From assembly GCA_028687525.1 (NCBI GenBank), contig JAQTZX010000110.1, positions 1 to 5,292 of the forward strand: a stretch of DNA of 5,292 nucleotides, given 5' to 3'. The DNA is from Candidatus Omnitrophota bacterium (GTDB lineage: Bacteria; Omnitrophota; Gorgyraeia; Gygaellales; Profunditerraquicolaceae). The notes beneath the pieces were generated by a model. It saw nothing but the letters and a program-made list of their open reading frames with translations. It did not search any database and was not told the origin of the DNA. Positions 1 through 5,292 of the stretch are shown one piece after another (the first letter of the stretch is position 1; each line of letters starts with the position of its first letter). Both the position numbers and the translations under genes were made by a program.

Positions 1-119
1 GCCGCAGGACTATTTATGACTGGCTTAAACATCACAAGATCCCCGCGGTGAAGATCGTCGGGCAGTGGCGTTTTCAAAAAGAAAAGATCGACAGATGGAT
101 GGAGAACTTAACGCAATGA
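1..119 (+). CDS. Partial helix-turn-helix (excisionase/MerR-like, HTH_17 type) DNA-binding protein, C-terminal end
   Basis: The reading frame enters at nt 3 and runs 38 codons to a TGA at 117-119; the start lies outside the window. The visible residues include TIYDWLKHHKIPAVKIVGQW followed by RFQKEKIDRWMENL. This matches the second half of the small winged-helix fold of the excisionase/HTH_17 family: a recognition helix (T-I-Y-D-W-L), a short beta wing around V-K-I-V-G-Q-W-R-F, and a closing helix ending in D-R-W. Proteins of this family bind DNA and act as excisionases or small transcription regulators, or as fused DNA-binding modules. The stop is 22 nt before the smc start on the same strand, so co-transcription is likely. 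The protein ends right after the wing helix, so if it is short it would be a stand-alone DNA-binding protein. Its target cannot be read from this fragment. The family call is fairly sure; the specific function is unknown. Confidence 0.8.
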   Translation, partial: RRTIYDWLKHHKIPAVKIVGQWRFQKEKIDRWMENLTQ

Positions 120-130
120 TTATTATAAAA

Positions 131-136
131 AAGGAG
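131..136 (+). promoter_or_regulatory. Ribosome binding site of smc
   Basis: AAGGAG lies 5 nt before the ATG at 142, inside an A-rich stretch (aaaaaaggag). This is a strong Shine-Dalgarno match. It supports ATG 142 as the start, as does the SMC N-terminal motif that begins at the first residue (M-F-F-K-K-L-E-I-V-G-F-K-S-F). Confidence 0.85.
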
Positions 137-141
137 TCCCC

Positions 142-3100
142 ATGTTTTTTAAAAAATTAGAGATAGTCGGTTTCAAATCCTTCATGAACAAAACAATCCT
201 GAATTTCGAACCCGGCATTACCGCGGTGGTCGGCCCGAATGGCTGCGGAAAGTGTGTCACCGGCTCCAGCCGTATATGCCTGGCGGATGGTTCGCAGATG
301 ACCATAAAAGAACTCGTGGATTCCGCTTTCGAAAAGGGATTGCGCACGGAGGTTTTGGAAGATGGCGCTGTGGCTTACGCCGGATCGCCGGATGTATCGG
401 TCCTTTCTCTGAATCCTCAAACCTTGAAAATCGAACCGAAGCCAGTATACGCTTTTGTGAAACGCACGGCACCGGAATATCTTTTACGGATCAATACCAG
501 GAGCGGCAGGGAAGTGATCACCACGCATTATCATCCATTTTTCAGCATTAAGGATGCCGGACTTATTTCTTTAACCGCGGAACAATTGCAATGCGGGGTT
601 AAGATAGCTCTGCCTCGCACTCTGCAACCGCAGAGAGCAAACAGCGTGCTGGATTTGTTTTCCGTATTACGGCGTTTCGAGCGGGAAGATCTCATGTATG
701 TCGCCTATTCGGAAGATGTTTCTGAATTTTTGCGTTCCGTTAAGTCCCGGTATAAAAGCCTTTCTGAAATGTCGGATTCCTCGGGTGTGGATTATCAGGC
801 GATAAAGTCGGCTTTAGACGGACAAGCAATGAATGTTTCCCATTTTATGGATCTTTTACAGAGAAACAATATAGCCTCTGTTCCGGATTTTGTCACTAAA
901 CTTAAATCCCGCAGTTCCGGGGAGATTACGCTGCCTCGGAATATGGATAATTCTCTGGCAAGATTTTTGGGTTATCTTTTCGCGGAAGGACGTACAACTA
1001 AAGGCAGCCAGGTTTGGTTTGTGAATGAGGATACGGCGGTGGTCGATGATTTTACCCGGTGCGCCCGGGCATCGTTCGGGGTAGAAGCGAAAAGTTTCGA
1101 TTATAAAAAAGGGACAAAGGACGTTATAATTTTTTCCCAGGCCCTCTGTCAATTTTTGGAGAAGGCATTCGAGTTCGGCATTGAAAGTTCTTCAGGGGAG
1201 AAGAGGGTACCCCCGCAGATATTTTCCGGCGACAGCGAAATAATAGCTTCGTTCTTGTCTGCGCTCTTTGAGGGGGATGGTTACGTTTCCGTGAACAGGA
1301 AGGGCAGCGGTAATTATTTTGAATATGCTACCGCCTCCAAGGCTTTGGCTGAAGGCGTAAGCAGTCTCTTGCTGCGTTTAGGGGTATTTTCGGTAATCAG
1401 GAAGAAAAGCAAGGCAGCAACGAACACGAAGTTAAAGATAAAAAGAGATTATTACTCGGTTTATGTATATGGTATGGAAAACATCGGGAAATTGGCTGAG
1501 CTTTTACATTTTGCGGGTAAGAAATCACTTGCATTGGATGCAATGAAGCTCCTGTCCGGCAGTGGCGTTAATCCTAATCTGGATTTGATCCCGGAAGTCA
1601 ACAAGGTTTTTAGAATGCTGGTAAAATTATCGGGGGTTAAGGTGAAACGGTTAAAGAAGATATCTCCCCGTTTGGTTAGTTATTACGAAGACAGGTGCCT
1701 TCCCAGCAGGCAGGGATTACGGGAAGCCCTGAGCGTGATAGCGGAACATGGGCAGTTGAACGGCCTGGCGCAGTCAATTTTTGATTATTTGAAAACGTTG
1801 ACGAATTCCGATATATACTGGGATGAAGTGGTGAGTATAAAAAAAGTTTATTCGGAGAAATGGGTTTATGATCTGTCCATAGAAGGCAACCATAATTTTA
1901 TCGCCCAGGATATCGTGGTGCATAATAGTAATATCTTCGACTCGATCCGCTGGGTGCTCGGGGAGCAGTCCGAAAAGGCTTTGCGCGGCTCGCAGATGGT
2001 GGATGTCATTTTCAACGGCACGGATAATTACCCGCCGCTCGGCATGGCGGAGGTGAGCCTGACCTTCGATAACGAAAAACGTCATTTTCCTCTCGAACAG
2101 GACGATGTGGTCATCACCCGCAGGATATTCCGTTCGGGGGAGAACGAATATCTGTTGAACAAGACTCAGGTTCGTCTGAAGGATATCATGGATCTGTTGA
2201 TGGGCACGGGTATCGGTGCGGAGAGTTATTCCATTGTCGCGCAGGGAAAGATCGATTTGATCTTGAGCTCGAAACCGGAAGACAGGCGGGTGATATTCGA
2301 TGAGGCTTCGGGGATTACCAAGTATAAATCGCAGAAACGGGAAGCACTCAGGAAGCTTGACGAAACCGAGCAGAATTTGCTTCGTTTGAACGATATTATT
2401 ATAGAGGTCAAGCGTTCAATATCCCACCTGGAACGGCAGGCGAATAAGGCGCGCCGGTATAAAGAGGTGTTTGAGGAGCTTAAATCCAAAGAATTGCGCC
2501 TGGCGGTTTTGCAGAGAAAAAAGCTGCTTCAGGAAAAGGAAGCGCTGGCCGGGACCCTGTGTGCGGCGCGCGCCGAAGAAGAGGCTTTGCTCGGCGATAT
2601 CGCCGAAGAAGAAACGAAACTTATGCAGTACAACGAAGATTTCAGGGGCTGTGAACAAAAAATTTCCGACCTGCAGAGCGAAATAGTGAATTGCGAGAAT
2701 CTTATTCTAAGGAATAAACAGCAGGTTAATTTCAACCGGGAACGCATCATCGAGGCGCGGGATTCCCGGAAATATACAGGGGAACAGATACTCAAGGCGC
2801 GGAACCGGTTGAGTATCGACGAGGAGAAGCTAAGCGGGATGAAAGAGGAACGTTCCCTGGTGGAGAATAATATCCGGGAAAAAACCGCGTTGCTGGATGC
2901 CAAGGAAGCGGAATTGCATTCTTTGGTTGAATCCATCCGTGTTTCTCTGGAAGGTATCTCCCGGGCAAAGAAGGATATTCTTGAAACCGCAGCCAGGATG
3001 AGCCAGGCAAAAAACCTGGTCATTGATCTGACTTCCAAAGAACAGGTTTTTATGGCGCGCAAGAAACGCCTGGATATCGAAAAAGCGAAAGTTTGTGAGG

Positions 3101-5163
3101 AAAAATCGGGCATAGAGGGTAACCTTCAGGCTATGCTGACAGATTTGCGCCAGGTGGAAGCGGTATTGGCCGATTTAAGCCGCCAGGCCGCCGATGTAAA
3201 AACGGAACTCGACAGGGAAAACGTTTCTTTGGATCGGATAAAAACGGAGTTGGAGGACCTCCAGCGGGCGAAATTGACTTTGCAGTCGCAGAAAGAATTT
3301 CTCCAGCAGTTGAAGGTCCAGTATGATGGGATAGATACCATGTTTAACGCGTTGATCTATCTGGATAAGCCTCTCCCCGGTAAAGCCGGCGGCCTGATCG
3401 TGAAATTTGCGGAAACCGGTCCGGAAGCGGTCCCGGAGATACAGGGGATGCAGGGTTTCAACTGCAAACGTGCCGGAGAGGCGAAGCCCATTGATCTCGA
3501 TGCCCGGAATGTAGACGAAAAAATCGGGCAGGTTGAAGAAAATATCCGGGCTTTGAGTACGGTTAAAACAACCACGGAAAGCCGTGTGGGAGCGTTGATC
3601 CAGGCGTTCACCGATTTGCAGAAAAAAGAAAAAGACCAGGAGATGGCTTTGGCCCATAGAAGGACCGTTCTTCAGACGGTACAGGAACAATTTGACAAGA
3701 TCAAGAATGAAGAAGAGGTTATTTTTCTTGAGCTTTCCGATGTCGAAGGGGAATTGGTTTCGCTGAAAGAAAAATTGACGGGAGCCCACGGTTCGCTCGC
3801 GGAACTGGAAAATTTTCATAAGACCCGGGAAAATCTTGTGCATACCGAACAGGAAAAGGTGGATGCGGCCGGCAATGCCAAAGAGACAGTGATCGTGGTT
3901 ATCGCGTCTACCAAGGCGGAACTGGAATCCCTGCACAAACGGGCGGCTTCGGAACAAGGCACGCTCAAGGCGCTGGAAGAGACCTGCCAGCAGGACAGGG
4001 TGAATATTGCCGGTCTTGAGAAACAGGTCCAGGAGTCTTTTGATAAAGAGAAATCTTTTGAACTGGAGATCGCCCGTCTGGAAGATGCGAATGTCCGTAC
4101 GGTTGAAGAAACGCATCTCCAGCGGCAGAAACTTCTGGAGGCCCGGAATAAGTGTCAGGACCTTTCTTCGGGGATCGAGGATATTGTCCGGAACATTGAA
4201 GAAAAGAAGAAGTCAGCCGGAGCTTACAAGGATACTATTTACGGCCTGCAGATGAAGGAAAAAGACGTGGATTTTAAGGCTGTTGGTATCGGAGACCGCA
4301 TCATGCAGGCGTATAAGGTCGATTTGTCCGTAATTTCTCTTACGGCGGAGACCGGGATAAAAGAACCGGCGGCGGCCGGCCTGCCTTCCGAGGAATGCCG
4401 TCCCGCGGCAGAGACTGTTTCCCCGGAAGCGCAGGAGGAAACACAATCTCCGCCTGTTGCTGCCGTTCCCGGGGAAAGTGAAGATATCCTGGCCCCGGAG
4501 ATCAAGCAATTGAAAGAACGGCTGGAATCTTACGGCACGGTCAACCTGGTGGCTATTGAGGAATATGAAGAATTGAAAAAGCGGTATGATTTTTTGAATC
4601 AGCAGCAGAATGATCTGGTCACTTCCCGTGACTCGCTGCAGAGTGTGATTCAGAAAATAAACCGTAATACCCGGAAGATGTTCCTGGAGACTTTTGAGCG
4701 GGTGCGCGAGGAGTTTAAGAATTATTTCCGTTTGCTTTTTAACGGCGGAGACGCGCAGTTGTTCCTGGTTGATGAACAGAATCCTTTGGAATCGGGCATC
4801 GAGATCATATGCCGTCCTCCCGGGAAGAAACTGCAGAATGTGCTCCTTTTGTCCGGAGGGGAAAAATCCATGGCTGCCATAGCGCTTATATTCGCCATAT
4901 TCAAGGTCAAACCCGCTCCGTTCTGTATCCTTGATGAAATAGACGCCGCGCTCGATGAATCGAACGTTGACAGGTTCGGCAGGATGCTGTTGGATTTTAA
5001 AGGGTATTCACAATTTATCGTGGTGACCCATAATAAAAAGACCATCGCCAATGCCGATGTGATGTACGGTATCACCATGCAGGAGTCGGGGATTTCCAAA
5101 ATCGTGTCCGTGAAATTCGGGGCTCAGAAACAGCAGGAGAAACAGGAACTTGTTCCGGCCTGA
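142..5163 (+). CDS. smc: Chromosome segregation/condensation ATPase SMC, interrupted by an intein
   Basis: SMC is the ATPase core of the bacterial condensin complex (with ScpA and ScpB). It dimerises, binds chromosomal DNA and drives its compaction and segregation. The precursor is 1673 aa; after removal of the intein (residues 38-595) the host protein is 1115 aa, somewhat short for the usual 1150-1200. Visible parts, in precursor numbering: the N-terminal head starts at M1; the Walker A motif GPNGCGK (31-37) continues as SNIFDSIRWVLGEQS at 596; Q701 is in the Q-loop region (Y-S-I-V-A-Q-G-K-I-D); FDEASGITKYK is at 719-729; heptad-like coiled coil spans about 730-1060; a short hinge-like segment is at 1061-1127; the returning coil runs to about 1395; a Pro/Glu/Ala-rich linker is at 1403-1451; G-T-V-N-L-V-A-I-E-E-Y is at 1465-1475; the ABC signature LSGGEK is at 1570-1575; Walker B is I-L-D-E with D1598 and catalytic E1599; the D-loop is A-L-D-E-S-N; the H-loop is H1630. 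All ATPase motifs are intact once the intein is spliced out. The family call is essentially certain. The hinge is atypical. Confidence 0.97.
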   Translation: MFFKKLEIVGFKSFMNKTILNFEPGITAVVGPNGCGKCVTGSSRICLADGSQMTIKELVDSAFEKGLRTEVLEDGAVAYAGSPDVSVLSLNPQTLKIEPKPVYAFVKRTAPEYLLRINTRSGREVITTHYHPFFSIKDAGLISLTAEQLQCGVKIALPRTLQPQRANSVLDLFSVLRRFEREDLMYVAYSEDVSEFLRSVKSRYKSLSEMSDSSGVDYQAIKSALDGQAMNVSHFMDLLQRNNIASVPDFVTKLKSRSSGEITLPRNMDNSLARFLGYLFAEGRTTKGSQVWFVNEDTAVVDDFTRCARASFGVEAKSFDYKKGTKDVIIFSQALCQFLEKAFEFGIESSSGEKRVPPQIFSGDSEIIASFLSALFEGDGYVSVNRKGSGNYFEYATASKALAEGVSSLLLRLGVFSVIRKKSKAATNTKLKIKRDYYSVYVYGMENIGKLAELLHFAGKKSLALDAMKLLSGSGVNPNLDLIPEVNKVFRMLVKLSGVKVKRLKKISPRLVSYYEDRCLPSRQGLREALSVIAEHGQLNGLAQSIFDYLKTLTNSDIYWDEVVSIKKVYSEKWVYDLSIEGNHNFIAQDIVVHNSNIFDSIRWVLGEQSEKALRGSQMVDVIFNGTDNYPPLGMAEVSLTFDNEKRHFPLEQDDVVITRRIFRSGENEYLLNKTQVRLKDIMDLLMGTGIGAESYSIVAQGKIDLILSSKPEDRRVIFDEASGITKYKSQKREALRKLDETEQNLLRLNDIIIEVKRSISHLERQANKARRYKEVFEELKSKELRLAVLQRKKLLQEKEALAGTLCAARAEEEALLGDIAEEETKLMQYNEDFRGCEQKISDLQSEIVNCENLILRNKQQVNFNRERIIEARDSRKYTGEQILKARNRLSIDEEKLSGMKEERSLVENNIREKTALLDAKEAELHSLVESIRVSLEGISRAKKDILETAARMSQAKNLVIDLTSKEQVFMARKKRLDIEKAKVCEEKSGIEGNLQAMLTDLRQVEAVLADLSRQAADVKTELDRENVSLDRIKTELEDLQRAKLTLQSQKEFLQQLKVQYDGIDTMFNALIYLDKPLPGKAGGLIVKFAETGPEAVPEIQGMQGFNCKRAGEAKPIDLDARNVDEKIGQVEENIRALSTVKTTTESRVGALIQAFTDLQKKEKDQEMALAHRRTVLQTVQEQFDKIKNEEEVIFLELSDVEGELVSLKEKLTGAHGSLAELENFHKTRENLVHTEQEKVDAAGNAKETVIVVIASTKAELESLHKRAASEQGTLKALEETCQQDRVNIAGLEKQVQESFDKEKSFELEIARLEDANVRTVEETHLQRQKLLEARNKCQDLSSGIEDIVRNIEEKKKSAGAYKDTIYGLQMKEKDVDFKAVGIGDRIMQAYKVDLSVISLTAETGIKEPAAAGLPSEECRPAAETVSPEAQEETQSPPVAAVPGESEDILAPEIKQLKERLESYGTVNLVAIEEYEELKKRYDFLNQQQNDLVTSRDSLQSVIQKINRNTRKMFLETFERVREEFKNYFRLLFNGGDAQLFLVDEQNPLESGIEIICRPPGKKLQNVLLLSGGEKSMAAIALIFAIFKVKPAPFCILDEIDAALDESNVDRFGRMLLDFKGYSQFIVVTHNKKTIANADVMYGITMQESGISKIVSVKFGAQKQQEKQELVPA
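724..936 (+). other. Extra helical region between the splicing N-domain and the endonuclease, possible HTH DNA-binding module
   Basis: Precursor residues 195-265 lie between the N-terminal Hint half and block C. The segment K-S-L-S-E-M-S-D-S-S-G-V-D-Y-Q-A-I-K-S-A-L (205-225) followed by D-G-Q-A-M-N-V-S has the spacing of a lambda-repressor-like helix-turn-helix: helix, 'S-G-V' turn, second helix, then a loop. Several endonuclease-containing inteins carry an accessory DNA-recognition region near the endonuclease, which would fit. This is a pattern-based guess; the segment could equally be a structural linker. Confidence 0.4.
937..1551 (+). other. LAGLIDADG (DOD-type) homing endonuclease domain inside the intein
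   Basis: This covers approximately precursor residues 266-470; the outer limits are estimates. The first dodecapeptide (block C) is F-L-G-Y-L-F-A-E-G at 275-283, with acidic residue E282. The second (block E) is L-S-A-L-F-E-G-D-G at 372-380, with D379. The stretch just before block E, G-E-K-R-V-P-P-Q-I-F (352-361), is the block D pattern with a basic residue. A block H-like segment follows (A-S-K-A-L-A-E-G-V-S-S-L-L-L-R-L-G at 398-414). Enzymes of this family cut an intein-free allele at the insertion site, so that repair copies the intein in. Both metal-binding acidic positions are kept, so the domain may still be active. Activity is inferred, not shown. Confidence 0.88.
3322..3522 (+). other. 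Short, atypical hinge region of SMC
   Basis: Precursor residues 1061-1127 are the only non-coiled stretch between the two long coils, so this is where the hinge dimerisation domain should be. It includes N-A-L-I-Y-L-D-K-P-L-P-G-K-A-G-G-L-I-V-K-F and a Gly/Pro-containing stretch to R-N-V-D-E-K. The usual SMC hinge is about 150-200 residues and contains several conserved Gly motifs and a G-R-x-T-F-like segment; none of these is recognisable here. It may be a reduced or diverged hinge, as in some non-canonical bacterial SMCs, and it accounts for much of the short length of the mature protein. Confidence 0.6.
4348..4494 (+). other. Pro/Glu/Ala-rich low-complexity linker in the C-terminal coil of SMC
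   Basis: Precursor residues 1403-1451 are rich in Ala, Pro, Glu, Gly and Ser, with few large hydrophobics (for example K-E-P-A-A-A-G-L-P and Q-S-P-P-V-A-A-V-P-G). The segment sits between R-I-M-Q-A-Y-K-V-D-L (1386-1395), a recognisable SMC motif, and E-I-K-Q-L-K-E-R-L-E-S-Y-G (1453-1465), which normally follows it after a short gap. It is therefore an insertion of roughly 50 residues, probably disordered, close to the neck of the head domain. Confidence 0.7.
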
Positions 5164-5189
5164 AAACTCCCCTCCGGAATCAGCAGACG

Positions 5190-5292
5190 TTAGTTGCAGG
5201 TCCTGTTTTTTCCGTTCTTTTTTGCTTCGTAAAGGGTTTTGTCGGAATAAGCGATAACTTCGGCAGGAGTGGCCCCGTTATCGGGATAGGTG
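5190..5292 (-). CDS. Partial GGDEF-domain protein (probable diguanylate cyclase), C-terminal end
   Basis: On the - strand, 33 codons are read from the window edge (frame starting at 5291) to a TAA at 5192-5190. They contain A-E-V-I-A-Y-S-D-K-T-L-Y-E-A-K-K-N-G-K-N and then R-T-C-N. This is the characteristic end of a GGDEF domain, whose consensus is (A/S)-D-x-A-L-Y-x-A-K-x-x-G-R-N. The preceding T-Y-P-D-N-G-A-T-P fits the strand and loop before that helix. GGDEF domains make the second messenger cyclic di-GMP from two GTP. The GGDEF active-site motif itself and any sensory domain lie outside the window, so catalytic activity cannot be judged. The protein ends only four residues after the N-G-K-N turn, so GGDEF is its C-terminal domain. 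It converges on smc with 26 nt between stop codons and is probably unrelated to it in function. Confidence 0.85.
   Translation of the reverse strand, partial: TYPDNGATPAEVIAYSDKTLYEAKKNGKNRTCN

Larger units (their letters stand above)
253..1926 (+). mobile_element. Intein (Hint splicing domain plus LAGLIDADG endonuclease) in the SMC P-loop
   Basis: This in-frame 558-residue insertion (precursor residues 38-595) lies between Walker A Lys37 and Ser596. It should excise itself after translation and ligate the SMC flanks. Block A starts with nucleophile Cys38 and runs through C-V-T-G-S-S-R-I-C-L-A-D-G. Block B is G-R-E-V-I-T-T-H-Y-H, with the TxxH pair T128 and H131. An I-A-L-P-R segment at 155-159 resembles the usual 'I-x-x-P-R' stretch of the splicing domain. 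Block F is V-Y-D-L-S-I-E-G-N-H-N-F-I-A (575-588), and block G is I-V-V-H-N with penultimate His594 and terminal Asn595. Ser596 is the +1 nucleophile. All residues for standard class 1 splicing (Cys1, TxxH, block F Asp577 and His584, His-Asn, +1 Ser) are present, so splicing competence is likely. The exact boundaries are fixed because deletion restores the conserved SMC sequence GPNGCGKSNIFDS. A group I or II intron is excluded by the uninterrupted reading frame and protein motifs. Confidence 0.97.

Noticed and set aside
120..141. A promoter for smc in the gap after the upstream gene
   Set aside because: The 22-nt gap is taken up by the ribosome binding site and an A/T-rich run. TATTAT at 121-126 resembles a -10 box, but it is too close to the start codon and has no evident -35 partner.
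253..1926. The insertion as a group I or group II intron, or as an assembly chimera
   Set aside because: The frame is open throughout, both junctions fall exactly at intein Cys1 and His-Asn/Ser, and deletion restores a perfect SMC P-loop. That rules out an RNA intron and makes a chimera very unlikely.
2529..3113. A 194-codon open frame on the - strand, rich in Ser, Arg and Phe
   Set aside because: It is antisense to the Glu/Lys-rich coiled coil; the Ser/Phe/Leu-rich composition is what the complement of such codons gives. No domain is visible.
3175..4116. A 313-codon open frame on the - strand
   Set aside because: It lies wholly antisense to the SMC coiled coil, whose codon pattern commonly leaves the opposite strand open. 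Its translation shows no recognisable domain, and the + strand reading is certain.
5153..5179. Inverted repeat TTCCGG / CCGGAA around the smc stop codon, a possible terminator
   Set aside because: The stem is only 6 bp with a 15-nt loop and has no T-run after it. The nearby T-rich stretches (5204-5222) belong to the antisense coding sequence of the GGDEF gene and are not preceded by a stable stem.

Overview
This 5.3 kb window is almost entirely one gene: a bacterial smc (structural maintenance of chromosomes) gene at 142-5163 on the + strand. Its ATP-binding P-loop is interrupted by a large in-frame intein. The open reading frame encodes 1673 residues. Residues 38-595 (nt 253-1926, 558 aa) have the full set of splicing blocks of a class 1 intein, plus an inserted LAGLIDADG homing endonuclease. 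Removing them gives a 1115-residue SMC in which the Walker A motif GPNGCGK|SN is restored exactly between Lys and Ser.

Layout: (1) nt 1-119 hold the last 38 codons of a helix-turn-helix 'excisionase/MerR-like' DNA-binding protein on the + strand, cut by the window edge. (2) A 22-nt gap with a good ribosome binding site leads into smc, so the two genes are probably co-transcribed. (3) smc follows in this order: 37-residue N-extein, intein, N-terminal head, about 330 residues of coiled coil, a short atypical hinge region, the returning coil, a Pro/Glu/Ala-rich linker, and the C-terminal head with ABC signature, Walker B, D-loop and H-loop. (4) After a 26-nt convergent gap, nt 5190-5292 on the - strand hold the last 33 codons of a GGDEF-domain protein (probable diguanylate cyclase), also cut by the window edge.

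The organism is a bacterium. The SMC head sequence, the reduced hinge, the small HTH gene next to smc and the moderate GC content would suit an uncultured lineage of the Omnitrophota/PVC type. That assignment is from memory of similar proteins and is weak. I see no RNA gene, CRISPR array, insertion sequence or convincing terminator.

The most interesting features are the intein in the catalytic P-loop and the cysteine that the P-loop places at position -3 from the intein's catalytic Cys1 (a C-G-K-C motif across the splice junction). That arrangement could make splicing, and therefore SMC activation, redox-sensitive. The lack of a recognisable canonical SMC hinge is a separate point worth checking.
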